A DNA stretch of 21,832 nt from Gemmatimonadota bacterium. Lineage in GTDB: Bacteria; Gemmatimonadota; Gemmatimonadetes; Longimicrobiales; Gaopeijiaceae. Shown here piece by piece: positions 1 through 15,434 of this stretch (positions are counted from its first letter, which is position 1; each line of letters opens with the position of its first letter). The position numbers were made by a program, and so were the translations under genes. Location of the stretch: assembly GCA_021295835.1 (NCBI GenBank), contig JAGWBP010000030.1, forward strand, positions 1 through 21,832. Reading direction: 5' to 3'. The notes beneath the pieces were generated by a model. It saw only the letters and a program-made list of their open reading frames with translations. It was not told where the DNA came from and ran no database searches.

Positions 1-124
1 CGACAATGTGCAGATGGAGGTGGAGCTGATCACGCCGATTGCGATGGACGAGGAGCTGCGCTTCGCGATCCGCGAGGGTGGCCGCACCGTCGGCGCCGGC
101 GTCGTCACCTCCATCATCGAATAG
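1..124 (+). CDS. tuf: Elongation factor Tu, C-terminal fragment (5' end outside window)
   Basis: The first 40 codons, read from base 2 to the TAG at 122-124, encode the end of EF-Tu domain 3. The recognisable pieces are DNVQMEVELITPIAMDEELR and the closing FAIREGGRTVGAGVVTSIIE, which is highly conserved at the EF-Tu C-terminus. EF-Tu is the cytoplasmic GTPase that delivers aminoacyl-tRNA to the ribosome. The stop is only 9 bases from the start of secE, so the two are almost certainly co-transcribed. Only the last 40 residues are visible, so the copy number and the G domain cannot be judged. Confidence 0.95.
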   Translation, partial: DNVQMEVELITPIAMDEELRFAIREGGRTVGAGVVTSIIE

Positions 125-133
125 GAGCCCTCC

Positions 134-337
134 ATGTCACGCATAGAGGGTGCCAGGACCTTCGTCCAGGAGTGCGTCACCGAGATGGAGAGGGTGACGT
201 GGCCGGATCGCGACCAGCTCCGCAACGCCACCTGGGTCGTCATCATCTTCACGATCATCGTGTCGCTGATCATCTGGATCATGGACATCTTCTCGAGAAC
301 GGTCATAGTCGACTTCATCATCGGGATCTTCACCTAG
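134..337 (+). CDS. secE: Preprotein translocase subunit SecE
   Basis: This is a 67-residue protein of the short, single-span SecE type. SecE clamps the SecY channel in the inner membrane. The conserved amphipathic segment (FVQECVTEMERVTWPDRDQL, residues 11-30) contains the typical K/R-V-x-W-P motif. It is followed by one strongly hydrophobic helix at about residues 33-52 (WVVIIFTIIVSLIIWIMDIF). ATG at 134 is preceded by GGAG at 124-127, which overlaps the tuf stop. The final G of its TAG stop is the first base of the nusG GTG start, so the two genes should be translationally coupled. SecE next to NusG is the usual bacterial order. Confidence 0.95.
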   Translation: MSRIEGARTFVQECVTEMERVTWPDRDQLRNATWVVIIFTIIVSLIIWIMDIFSRTVIVDFIIGIFT

Positions 338-885
338 TGTCCAGCGGACAGGCGGAGAGCGAGGGCCGCTGGTACGCTGTGCAGACCCAGGCCCGTCACG
401 AGAACCGGGTGCGGCGCCTGATCCAGCAGGAGATCGACAAGCGCCCCGGCGACGACCGCGACATCAGGGAGGTCCTGGTGCCCACCCACGATGTGGTCGA
501 GATCCGCAGGGGCAAGCGGGTGCCGGTGACCAAGCCCCTGTACCCGGGCTACCTGCTCGTGCGCATGGTCCTCAACCAGAGCACCGAGCACATGATCTCC
601 GCCATGAAGGGCGTGCGCTTCGTGGGGCAGGGGGATCCGCAGCCGGTCCGGGAGGAAGACATGAATCGGATCCTCGGAATCGAGATCGAGGAGGAGACCC
701 CGGCACACGAGGAGATCCCCTTCCGCATCGGCGAGGTGGTCGAGGTGATGCAGGGGCCCTTCACGGACTTCTCGGGGACCGTCCGGGAGGTCTACGCCGA
801 GAAGGGCAAGGTCAAGGTGGAGGTATCCCTCTTCGGGCGCCCCACCTCTGTAGAGCTGGACTTCACACAGTTGCGCGGATTCTAG
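337..885 (+). CDS. nusG: Transcription termination/antitermination factor NusG
   Basis: NusG (182 aa, normal length) binds the RNA polymerase clamp and links transcription to Rho or to ribosomal S10. The N-terminal NGN domain starts at RWYAVQTQARHENRV (about residues 11-25) and includes the PLYPGYLLVRM signature (about 67-77). The C-terminal KOW domain covers roughly the last 55 residues (GEVVEVMQGPFTDFSGTV onward). The frame stays open to 172, but that upstream part lies over secE in another frame and resembles nothing. The GTG at 337-339, overlapping the secE stop as TAGTG, is therefore the likely start. The TAG stop coincides with the first bases of a palindromic intergenic repeat. Confidence 0.95.
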   Translation: MSSGQAESEGRWYAVQTQARHENRVRRLIQQEIDKRPGDDRDIREVLVPTHDVVEIRRGKRVPVTKPLYPGYLLVRMVLNQSTEHMISAMKGVRFVGQGDPQPVREEDMNRILGIEIEEETPAHEEIPFRIGEVVEVMQGPFTDFSGTVREVYAEKGKVKVEVSLFGRPTSVELDFTQLRGF

Positions 886-988
886 CAGTCCGTGGACAAA
901 CCTCCCACGGCATTCGCCGCTCTCGGTGCTCGCGCGAGATTATCCACGGGCTGCCCGCAGCCCGCGGACAAGCCTCCCACGGCATTCG
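883..988. repeat. Modular palindromic intergenic repeat, nusG-rplK locus
   Basis: Two direct 32-base copies lie at 885-916 and 957-988, identical at 29 of 32 positions. They share the core GTGGACAA/GCGGACAA followed by CCTCCCACGGCATTCG. Between them are a module at 914-935 (CGCCGCTCTCGGTGCTCGCG) and an inverted half at 939-954 (TTATCCACGGGCTGC), which can pair with GCAGTCCGTGGACAA at 885-899. Related modules recur after rpoC and after glyS. The nusG stop codon is the TAG that begins the repeat. The element fills most of the 139-base gap before rplK and may form an mRNA stem-loop between the two genes. It looks REP-like; its function is unknown. Confidence 0.75.
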
Positions 989-1024
989 AGCGGCGCCAGC
1001 TCTAGAAAAGGCCAGAGAACAGAG

Positions 1025-1468
1025 ATGCCACCACCAAAGAAGATCCTCGGATTTGCGAAGCTCCAGATCGTCGGTGGCCAGGCGAATCCGGCCCCCCCGG
1101 TGGGTCCGGCGCTCGGCCAGCACGGCGTGAACATCATGGACTTCTGCAAGCAATTCAACGCGAGGACGCAGGCGCAGGCGGGCACGCTGATTCCGGTCGA
1201 GATCACCGTGTACGTCGATCGCTCCTTCACCTTCGTCACGAAGACCCCGCCTGCCTCCTTCCTGATCAAGAAGGCACTCGGGATCGAGAAGGGCTCGGCG
1301 GAGCCGCACACCGACAAGGTGGCGACCCTAACGGTGGCCCAGGTGAAGGAGATCGCCGAGATCAAGATGGCGGATCTGAATACGGAGGACATCGTGAGCG
1401 CCATGCGGATGGTCAGCGGTACGGCGCGGGCCATGGGTATCGAGGTGGACGGCGAGCTAGCGGCCTGA
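1025..1468 (+). CDS. rplK: 50S ribosomal protein L11
   Basis: L11 (147 aa) binds the GTPase-associated region of 23S rRNA together with L10/L12. The N-terminal domain shows KLQIVGGQANPAPPVGPALG and GVNIMDFCKQFNART, the proline-rich switch region contacted by translation factors. The C-terminal RNA-binding domain includes KTPPASFLIKKALG and ends in SGTARAMGIEV. The frame is open back to 926, but the ATG at 1025 gives the normal L11 N-terminus. Only a weak purine stretch (AGAGAACAGAG) precedes it. It heads the rplKAJL block, 19 bases before rplA. Confidence 0.96.
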   Translation: MPPPKKILGFAKLQIVGGQANPAPPVGPALGQHGVNIMDFCKQFNARTQAQAGTLIPVEITVYVDRSFTFVTKTPPASFLIKKALGIEKGSAEPHTDKVATLTVAQVKEIAEIKMADLNTEDIVSAMRMVSGTARAMGIEVDGELAA

Positions 1469-1487
1469 GGGCCCTACGGAGGAGAGT

Positions 1488-2186
1488 GTGCCAAGACGCG
1501 GCAGGAAATACTCGGAGGCGAGGAGGTCGTACGACCCCATCGCCAGGCGACCGCCCGACGAGGCTCTCGGCAGGGTCAAGGAGATGGCCTTCGCCGGCTT
1601 TGACGAGAGCATCGATGTCGCCACCCATCTGGGCGTCGACCCCCGGCGAGCGGACCAGGTGGTGCGCGGCACGGTGGTGCTCCCCCACGGGACCGGCAAG
1701 TCGCCAAGGGTGCTAGCGATCTGCCAGGGCGAGCATGAGGCGGAGGCCGAGGAGGCTGGCGCCGACTACGTCGGGACGGACTACGTCGAGAAGATCAAGG
1801 GCGGATGGCTCGACTTCGACGTCTGCGTGGCAACCCCGAACCTGATGCGGCTCGTCGGACCTCTGGGCCGGATCCTGGGGCCACGCGGCCTCATGCCGAC
1901 GCCGAAGGCCGGTACGGTGACCTTCAACGTGGGGCGCGCGATCGCCGAGATCAAGGCGGGGAAGATCGAGTACCGGGTCGACAAGACCGGCAACCTGCAC
2001 GCCCCGATCGGGCGGGTGTCCTTCGATATCGAGCCGCTGGTCGAGAACCTGGGCGCCTTCATGTCGTCGGTGCTCAGGGCCAAGCCGTCGGCATCCAAGG
2101 GCACCTACGTGAAGAGCGTGTCGGTGTCGAGCACGATGGGGCCGAGCGTGGCTGTCGATCCCAACAGCTTCGCGCGATCCGGGTGA
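1488..2186 (+). CDS. rplA: 50S ribosomal protein L1
   Basis: L1 (232 aa, full length) forms the mobile L1 stalk at the ribosomal E site, and in many bacteria it represses its own operon by binding the leader mRNA. The family signature GRILGPRGLMPTPKAGTV lies near residues 124-141. Typical neighbouring sequences are FDESIDVATHLGVDPRRADQ and, near the end, KGTYVKSVSVSSTMGPSVAV. The start is GTG at 1488, with a good Shine-Dalgarno sequence (ACGGAGGAG, 1476-1484). Its stop lies 4 bases before rplJ. No obvious L1-binding leader could be picked out by eye in the 139-base gap before rplK. Confidence 0.96.
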   Translation: MPRRGRKYSEARRSYDPIARRPPDEALGRVKEMAFAGFDESIDVATHLGVDPRRADQVVRGTVVLPHGTGKSPRVLAICQGEHEAEAEEAGADYVGTDYVEKIKGGWLDFDVCVATPNLMRLVGPLGRILGPRGLMPTPKAGTVTFNVGRAIAEIKAGKIEYRVDKTGNLHAPIGRVSFDIEPLVENLGAFMSSVLRAKPSASKGTYVKSVSVSSTMGPSVAVDPNSFARSG

Positions 2187-2190
2187 GGCC

Positions 2191-2712
2191 ATGATCAGAG
2201 AGCGGAAAGAAGCATTCGTGGAGGGATTTAGAGAGCGCGTCCAGGAGACCGATGCACTGCTCCTGACGGACTTTACCGGGCTGGGCGTCAAGCAGATGAC
2301 GACGCTGAGGAGCCAGCTCAAGAAGTCGGGCGGCGAGTTTCTGGTAGTGAAGAACCGTCTCGTCAAGCGAGCGCTCGCCGATACCGGGATGCCTGACATC
2401 TCCGGCCATCTGGAGGGCCCGACGGGGGTGATCTTCGGCGACCCGCAGGTCGTGGCGACGATTGCCAAGACGATCAGGGACTTTGCCAGGGAGAACGAAG
2501 ACAGGCCAGCGCTGAAGGTGGGCGTGCTGGCGAGCGAGGTGCTCGACCCGGATGCGATTCGGCGCCTGGCCGAGCTGCCCTCCAGGGAGGAGCTCCTCAC
2601 TCAGGTGGCCGGTGGGCTGAGCGCTCCGACGGCGGCGCTCGTGACCGCGCTCCAGGGCAAGCTGCAGGAGATGGCGGGACTGGTGGAGGCGCTCCAGGGC
2701 GAGCGCGACTGA
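2191..2712 (+). CDS. rplJ: 50S ribosomal protein L10
   Basis: L10 (173 aa) anchors the L12 dimers to 23S rRNA at the stalk base. The N-terminus carries the family features FVEGFRERVQETDALLLTDF, GLGVKQMTTLRSQLKKSGGE and VVKNRLVKRAL. The C-terminal helix that binds L12 dimers is represented by the alanine/leucine-rich tail from about residue 140 (GGLSAPTAALVTALQGKLQE). GGGTGAGG, overlapping the rplA stop, serves as ribosome binding site. With only 4 bases between rplA and rplJ there is no room for a separate L10-binding leader just upstream, so any autoregulation must act elsewhere or through coupling. Confidence 0.95.
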   Translation: MIRERKEAFVEGFRERVQETDALLLTDFTGLGVKQMTTLRSQLKKSGGEFLVVKNRLVKRALADTGMPDISGHLEGPTGVIFGDPQVVATIAKTIRDFARENEDRPALKVGVLASEVLDPDAIRRLAELPSREELLTQVAGGLSAPTAALVTALQGKLQEMAGLVEALQGERD

Positions 2713-2799
2713 GAGCAATAAGGGCGTAATGGCCAGCGAGACGATTACCACGGCGGACCCGTGCGAGCGGGGCGCACCCAACGGGAGGCAGGGAAGACT

Positions 2800-3180
2800 A
2801 TGGCTGTGAATCAGGAGGAGCTGCTTGAGACCTTCGGCACCATGACGGTCGCGGAGCTGTCGGAGTTTGTGGAGGCCTTCAAGAGCCGCTTCAACGTGAG
2901 CGCGGCCGTCGCCCCGGCGATGGCGATGCCTGGCGCAGCCGGGCCCCAGGAGGCCGCCGAGGAGGAGCAGTCCGAGTTCGATGTGGTGCTCGAGGACTTC
3001 GGGTCGAAGAAGATCCAGGTGATCAAGGTGGTGCGGCAGCTCACGAGCCTGGGCCTCAAGGAGGCCAAGGAGCTCGTCGACAAGGTGCCCAGCTCGGTCA
3101 GGGAGGGCGTCGGCAAGGAGGAGGGCGAGGAGATCAAGGCGAAGCTGGAGGAAGTCGGCGCCACCGTGGTCCTCAGGTAG
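2800..3180 (+). CDS. rplL: 50S ribosomal protein L7/L12
   Basis: L7/L12 (126 aa) is the multicopy stalk protein that recruits and activates translational GTPases. It has the N-terminal dimerisation domain (residues 1 to about 35), an Ala/Pro/Met hinge (AVAPAMAMPGAAGPQEAAEE) and the C-terminal factor-binding domain. That domain includes FDVVLEDFGSKKIQVIKVVR, LGLKEAKELVDKVP and a final EEIKAKLEEVGATVVLR. The start is ATG at 2800 with AGGGA upstream. An open extension to 2761 adds 13 residues absent from the family and is rejected. The 87 bases after rplJ hold no gene. Confidence 0.96.
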   Translation: MAVNQEELLETFGTMTVAELSEFVEAFKSRFNVSAAVAPAMAMPGAAGPQEAAEEEQSEFDVVLEDFGSKKIQVIKVVRQLTSLGLKEAKELVDKVPSSVREGVGKEEGEEIKAKLEEVGATVVLR

Positions 3181-3208
3181 GTAGCTCCCTCGCTGTACAC
3201 GTCGAGTC

Positions 3209-3263
3209 GGACCCCTGGGTGGCCCCCCCGGGTCTCCGCCCCGGTGCGGGCTCATGCCCGTAC
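3209..3263 (+). terminator. Candidate attenuator hairpins between rplL and rpoB
   Basis: The 116-base rplL-rpoB gap contains two GC-rich stem-loops. The first pairs GACCC (3210-3214) with GGGTC (3230-3234), with a weaker inner stem. The second is stronger: GTGCGGGC (3244-3251) pairs with GCCCGTAC (3256-3263) around a TCAT loop, 8 pairs including one G-U. No U-tract follows, so a classical intrinsic terminator is not supported. In E. coli this same gap holds a partial attenuator and an RNase III site that lower rpoBC relative to ribosomal proteins. An equivalent role here is inference. Confidence 0.4.
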
Positions 3264-3296
3264 GCCTATCCATAACTACTACGGGAGTGTGGTCAA

Positions 3297-7562
<4,266 letters not shown>

Positions 7563-7668
7563 GGAGACACGATGCGGCCCGCAGTCGGCGCCGCACGGAC
7601 GCTGGCCCGCGCCGCGGCACACGGAGCCTCGGCACAACTAGCACTGCAACCACACGGTGGCCAACGAC

Positions 7669-12006
<4,338 letters not shown>

Positions 12007-12022
12007 CGCCGGATGCCGGCGG

Positions 12023-12128
12023 AGGTTGTCCACGGGCTGCTACACTCCGTGGACGGGCTCGCGCGAGCGCCGCGAGCGGCGAAGCGCACGCTGGCAAGGC
12101 GCGACGAAGGGTTGGTGGCAGCGCTGCC
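12023..12128. repeat. Modular palindromic intergenic repeat, rpoC-downstream locus (inverted orientation)
   Basis: On the minus strand this stretch reads as three modules known from the other two loci. 12023-12042 is the reverse complement of TAGCAGCCCGTGGACAACCT, one base shorter than the glyS copy. 12061-12082 matches the CGCCGCTC..CGG.GCTCGCGC module at 20 of 22 positions. 12109-12128 matches GGTAGCGCTGCTACCAGCCC near glyS at 17 of 20 positions. A perfect 8-bp hairpin pairs GTCCACGG (12028-12035) with CCGTGGAC (12047-12054). The repeat occupies most of the 176-base gap between rpoC and the next gene. Confidence 0.7.
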
Positions 12129-12143
12129 CTGGACAGGGCAGCG
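12122..12143 (+). terminator. Strong hairpin downstream of rpoC, candidate terminator
   Basis: CGCTGCCCT (12122-12130) pairs perfectly with AGGGCAGCG (12135-12143) around a GGAC loop, a 9-bp very GC-rich stem. It is followed by GCTTCAATT rather than a run of T, so canonical intrinsic termination is not assured. It lies 115 bases after the rpoC stop and 40 bases before the start of the next gene. This is a sensible place to end the rpo transcript. Its left arm overlaps the palindromic GGCAGCGCTGCC of the repeat, so the two structures compete. Confidence 0.4.
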
Positions 12144-12182
12144 GCTTCAATTGAATCGGAGACTTCAGCAAGGAGGCACAGG

Positions 12183-14561
12183 ATGAGTACGTGTTCCTCG
12201 ACACGCTCGCTGGCTGTGTTGCTCACGCTATTGGGTGGCGTCGGCGCCGGGTGCACCGATACGGCTGTCCCGCCGGACACCTCCCCGGTGAGAATCGCGG
12301 CCAGCCGGCCCGTGTCCGGTCCCCTGGCACCCGAGGGGATGAACGTGGAGCGGGGATACCTGCTCGCCGTGCGGATGCTCAACGAAGCCGGCGGAATTGG
12401 CGGCAGACTGGTGGAGCTCGTGCTGAGCGACGACGGCAGCGACCCGCAGACCGCCGCCGAGCTCTACCGGGACTTCGTCGCCGAAGAGAGCGTTGACCTG
12501 CTGCTGGGTCCCTATGCGAGCTCCATCACCCAAGCGGTCGTCGAGGTGACCGAGGCCGCCGCGCGGCCTCTGATCGCGCCGCTGGCTGCGTCGCACGAGA
12601 TCTGGGGCGACCAGAACCGCCAGTGGACGGTGCAGATGATGAACAACGCCCGCGCCAATCTGAGCGGCGCGGTGGCGGTGGCGGCGGCCGAGGGTGTGGA
12701 GACCGTCGCGCTGGTCTACGAGGACTCGCGCTTTCCCGTGTCGGCTGCTGAGGGCGTGCGGGACGTCGTGGCCGAGCACGGCCTCGATCTCGTACTCGAC
12801 GAGAGCTATCCCGTGGGCGGTGCCGACCACGCCGCGCTGACCGCGAGGGCCGAGGAGCTGGGGGCCGACCTGTTCTTGGGAGGCGGCTACACCGCAGACG
12901 CGGTTGCCTTCGCCAACGCCGTGGCCGCAGCGTCCTACTACCCCCTCCTGACCAGTTGGGCGATCGGCCCTGCGGAGCCCGATTGGGTGGAGCGCGTTGG
13001 CGTTGACCGCGCGCGATGTGTTATCGGCAACGCCCCGTGGGCTGCGTCGCTTACTACGACCGGGCCGCTCGCGACGAACGCGGGCTTCATCCAGGCCTAC
13101 CAGGAGGAATACGGCCTGACTCCCGGCTACACTGCCGCAGCCGCCTTCGCCACCGTGGAGCTTCTCTACAAGGCCGCCGAGGCCGCGATCCTCGAGAGCG
13201 GCGAAATTCCAGACTCCGCGGTGCGCGACTACCTGTTCTCCAACGATGCCGAGACAGTGTTGGGACCATATGGCGTCGCACCGCTCGGGGACCCGGACGC
13301 GGGCAGTCAGACGAGGTTGTTTCGCAAGCAGCTCCAGTGGCAGGACGACGGGGAGGGTGGGCTAGTGCAGCGTTTGATTCATCCCGAGTCCGTCGCCGAG
13401 GCCGACCCTTGTACGAATTCCCCACCCGATATCGTGGTTGCGTTCACATACTCCGCGACCGGACCGCTCAGCACGGACGCGGCCAGGATGTTGCGGGGCT
13501 ATCGCCTAGCTTCCCAGATGCTGAACGAGGGCGGGGGCATAGACGGTAGATCCGTTCGCCTGGTGGCTGCCGACGACGCCAGCAGCCCCCAGCGCGCTGC
13601 GGAGCTCTACTACGACTTCGCCAGCGGCGATTCCGTGGACATGGTCCTTGGGCCGTACAGCAGCGCGGTGACCGCGGCGGTCGTGCCGATCGTCGAAGCG
13701 GCCCGGATGCCATTTGTCGCCAGCTTGGCGGCCGACCCCGGGATTTGGGAGAAGATGGGGCGCGAATGGAGCGTGCAGCTTCTGAATTCGGCCGAGTCCT
13801 TCCTCTCCGGGGCGGTCGAGTTGGCTGCGGCGGAGGGTCTTACGACGGCTTCCCTCGTCTATCTGGACTCGGAGTTTCCGAGGGCCGTGGCCGAGGGAGT
13901 GCGCTCGGCCGCCAACGATCACGATATCGAGCTGGTCCTTGATATGGACTTCTCCGAGGACCCGGACTACGAGGCGCTGGCGGTTGCCGCCATGGACGCG
14001 GAGGGCGAGATATTCATCGGCGGCGGCTACTCGTCCGACGCAATCGGCCTTACCGAGGCGGCTGCGGCGGTCGGGTACGCGCCTCGCCTCACGAGTTGGG
14101 CGGTGGGGCCCGAAGAGCGCTCCTTCTATGACGAAGTCGGCGACTTGGCACGCTGCGTCGTGGGGTACACGAGCTGGCTGCCAGGTCGCGACACCGAGGG
14201 CGCGATAGCGGACAACGCCACCTTCGTGGCCAGGTTCGAGGAGCTCTACGGCGAGACTCCGGGCTTTACGGCGGCCAGTGCCTTTGGCGCGATGGAGTTG
14301 CTCGTGGAGGCCATGACGGTTTCCGTGGCCGAAGTGGGCGGAATTGACGACTCGGTTGTTCGCGACCACCTCTTCTCCACGGAGACGCAGACGGTCTTCG
14401 GCGACTACCGGGTCGTGCCGCTCGGCGAAAGCTCGGCCGGGACGCAACTGGCTGCCAAGGGACTCATGGTGCAGTGGCAGGACGATGGACAGGGCGGACT
14501 GTCGCAGCGGGTGGTGCACCCGCCCTCGGAAGCCGAGGCCGACCCGTGTTTCGGGAGCTAG
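12183..14561 (+). CDS. Lipoprotein with two tandem periplasmic-binding (LivK/Peripla_BP_6-like) domains
   Basis: This 792-residue protein has a lipoprotein signal (hydrophobic AVLLTLLGGVGAGC, lipid-attached Cys24). It carries two homologous type-1 periplasmic-binding domains of the branched-chain amino acid receptor type, at about residues 36-409 and 414-792. Matching landmarks include MLNEAGGIGG/MLNEGGGIDG, VDLLLGPYASS/VDMVLGPYSSA, LFLGGGYTADA/IFIGGGYSSDA, and LTSWAIGP/LTSWAVGP. Each half has exactly two cysteines, C279/C410 and C658/C789, both spaced 131 residues and repeating at 379, suggesting one disulfide per domain. ATG 12183 follows AAGGAGG at 12170-12176; the open frame back to 12003 lies over a repeat and is rejected. 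No permease or ATPase gene is nearby, so the ligand and partner are unknown; it may be an orphan binding protein or sensor. Confidence 0.85.
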   Translation: MSTCSSTRSLAVLLTLLGGVGAGCTDTAVPPDTSPVRIAASRPVSGPLAPEGMNVERGYLLAVRMLNEAGGIGGRLVELVLSDDGSDPQTAAELYRDFVAEESVDLLLGPYASSITQAVVEVTEAAARPLIAPLAASHEIWGDQNRQWTVQMMNNARANLSGAVAVAAAEGVETVALVYEDSRFPVSAAEGVRDVVAEHGLDLVLDESYPVGGADHAALTARAEELGADLFLGGGYTADAVAFANAVAAASYYPLLTSWAIGPAEPDWVERVGVDRARCVIGNAPWAASLTTTGPLATNAGFIQAYQEEYGLTPGYTAAAAFATVELLYKAAEAAILESGEIPDSAVRDYLFSNDAETVLGPYGVAPLGDPDAGSQTRLFRKQLQWQDDGEGGLVQRLIHPESVAEADPCTNSPPDIVVAFTYSATGPLSTDAARMLRGYRLASQMLNEGGGIDGRSVRLVAADDASSPQRAAELYYDFASGDSVDMVLGPYSSAVTAAVVPIVEAARMPFVASLAADPGIWEKMGREWSVQLLNSAESFLSGAVELAAAEGLTTASLVYLDSEFPRAVAEGVRSAANDHDIELVLDMDFSEDPDYEALAVAAMDAEGEIFIGGGYSSDAIGLTEAAAAVGYAPRLTSWAVGPEERSFYDEVGDLARCVVGYTSWLPGRDTEGAIADNATFVARFEELYGETPGFTAASAFGAMELLVEAMTVSVAEVGGIDDSVVRDHLFSTETQTVFGDYRVVPLGESSAGTQLAAKGLMVQWQDDGQGGLSQRVVHPPSEAEADPCFGS

Positions 14562-14576
14562 CGCGCGACGCAATCG

Positions 14577-15419
14577 ATGGATACGGTCGCGATCACAGGT
14601 GCCAATCGCGGGATCGGCCTGGCCACGGCCGAGCTGCTGGCATCGCAGAGCCACCGTGTCGTCATGATTTGCCGCGACCGCGAGCGGGGGAGGGCGGCGC
14701 TCGCCAAGCTGGCACCGCTCCCAGATGGAGATGAGCACCACCTCGTGGTAGCGGACCTTGCGTCGCTCGCCTCGGTGCGGGAAGGGGCTGGTCAAATTCT
14801 GGCGCTTGGCCATCCGCTCGCCGCCCTCGTCAACAACGCCGCCGTCCTGCCGAAGCGGCGCCGGGTGAGCCGAGATGGCTTCGAGCTGCAGTTGGCCGTC
14901 ACCCACCTCGGTCACTTCCTCCTCACGAATCTGCTCCTGCCCCTCCTCGGCGGCTACGAGGGGCCCAGCAGGGTGGTCACCATCTCTTCGGCCGCGCACG
15001 ACGGCCCCGCCTTCGATCTCTCCGACCCCTCCTTCGAGCGCCGCAGGTACGGCAAGCTGGTCGCGTACCAGCAGAGCAAGCTCGCCAACGTGCTCTTCAC
15101 CGAGGCGCTGGCGCGCCGCACCTCCGGTGACGGGATCGAGCCGGTCGCGCTGCACCCGGGCGTCTACGATACCCAGTTGCTCCGGGACTACATGGGCGGT
15201 GGGTGGGGCACCGGCACGGCGGCCCGCGTCTTGGGCAACAACCCGGAGCAGGCGGCGCCGATAGTCGCGAAGCTGGCGGTCGGCCGTCGCGACGAGACGC
15301 TCGGGGGCGCCTATCTTGAGCAGGGGAAGGTCGCCGAACCGTCGGTCCACGCCCGCGATCGCGCTGCGCAGGAGGCGCTCTGGGAGTGGAGCGAAGAGGC
15401 GGTGGCAACACACGGATAG
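14577..15419 (+). CDS. Short-chain dehydrogenase/reductase (retinol dehydrogenase-like)
   Basis: This is a 280-residue Rossmann-fold oxidoreductase of the classical SDR superfamily, probably cytoplasmic. The cofactor motif TGANRGIG is at residues 7-14. R33 in ICRDRERG, after the second strand, suggests NADP(H) preference. NNAA is at 86-89, the catalytic Ser at 137/138 (TISSAAH), and Y164/K168 in YQQSKLAN. HPGVYDT at 193-199 is the post-active-site loop. The closest style is the RDH/WWOX-like group (HLGHFLLTNLLL), but the tetrad Asn expected before that stretch is Thr109. The substrate cannot be predicted. It begins 15 bases after the binding-protein stop without a clear ribosome binding site and ends 15 bases before glyS, so coupling within one transcript is likely. 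Confidence 0.88.
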   Translation: MDTVAITGANRGIGLATAELLASQSHRVVMICRDRERGRAALAKLAPLPDGDEHHLVVADLASLASVREGAGQILALGHPLAALVNNAAVLPKRRRVSRDGFELQLAVTHLGHFLLTNLLLPLLGGYEGPSRVVTISSAAHDGPAFDLSDPSFERRRYGKLVAYQQSKLANVLFTEALARRTSGDGIEPVALHPGVYDTQLLRDYMGGGWGTGTAARVLGNNPEQAAPIVAKLAVGRRDETLGGAYLEQGKVAEPSVHARDRAAQEALWEWSEEAVATHG

Positions 15420-15434
15420 GGAGAGGCACGCGCG

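Noticed and set aside
125..133. Search for tRNA-Trp or rpmG between tuf and secE
   Set aside because: The gap is only 9 bases.
172..336. Upstream extension of the nusG frame to ATG 172
   Set aside because: It overlaps secE in another frame and gives a His-rich, non-conserved N-terminus; the GTG at 337 restores the normal NusG length.
883..988. Two 32-base direct copies with a spacer considered as a small CRISPR
   Set aside because: Only two copies, the intervening sequence contains an inverted half and a module found elsewhere, and no cas genes are present.
13411..13440. Possibility that the two binding domains are separate genes
   Set aside because: The frame is continuous with only a few linker residues, and the second domain has no signal peptide, start codon context or ribosome binding site of its own.
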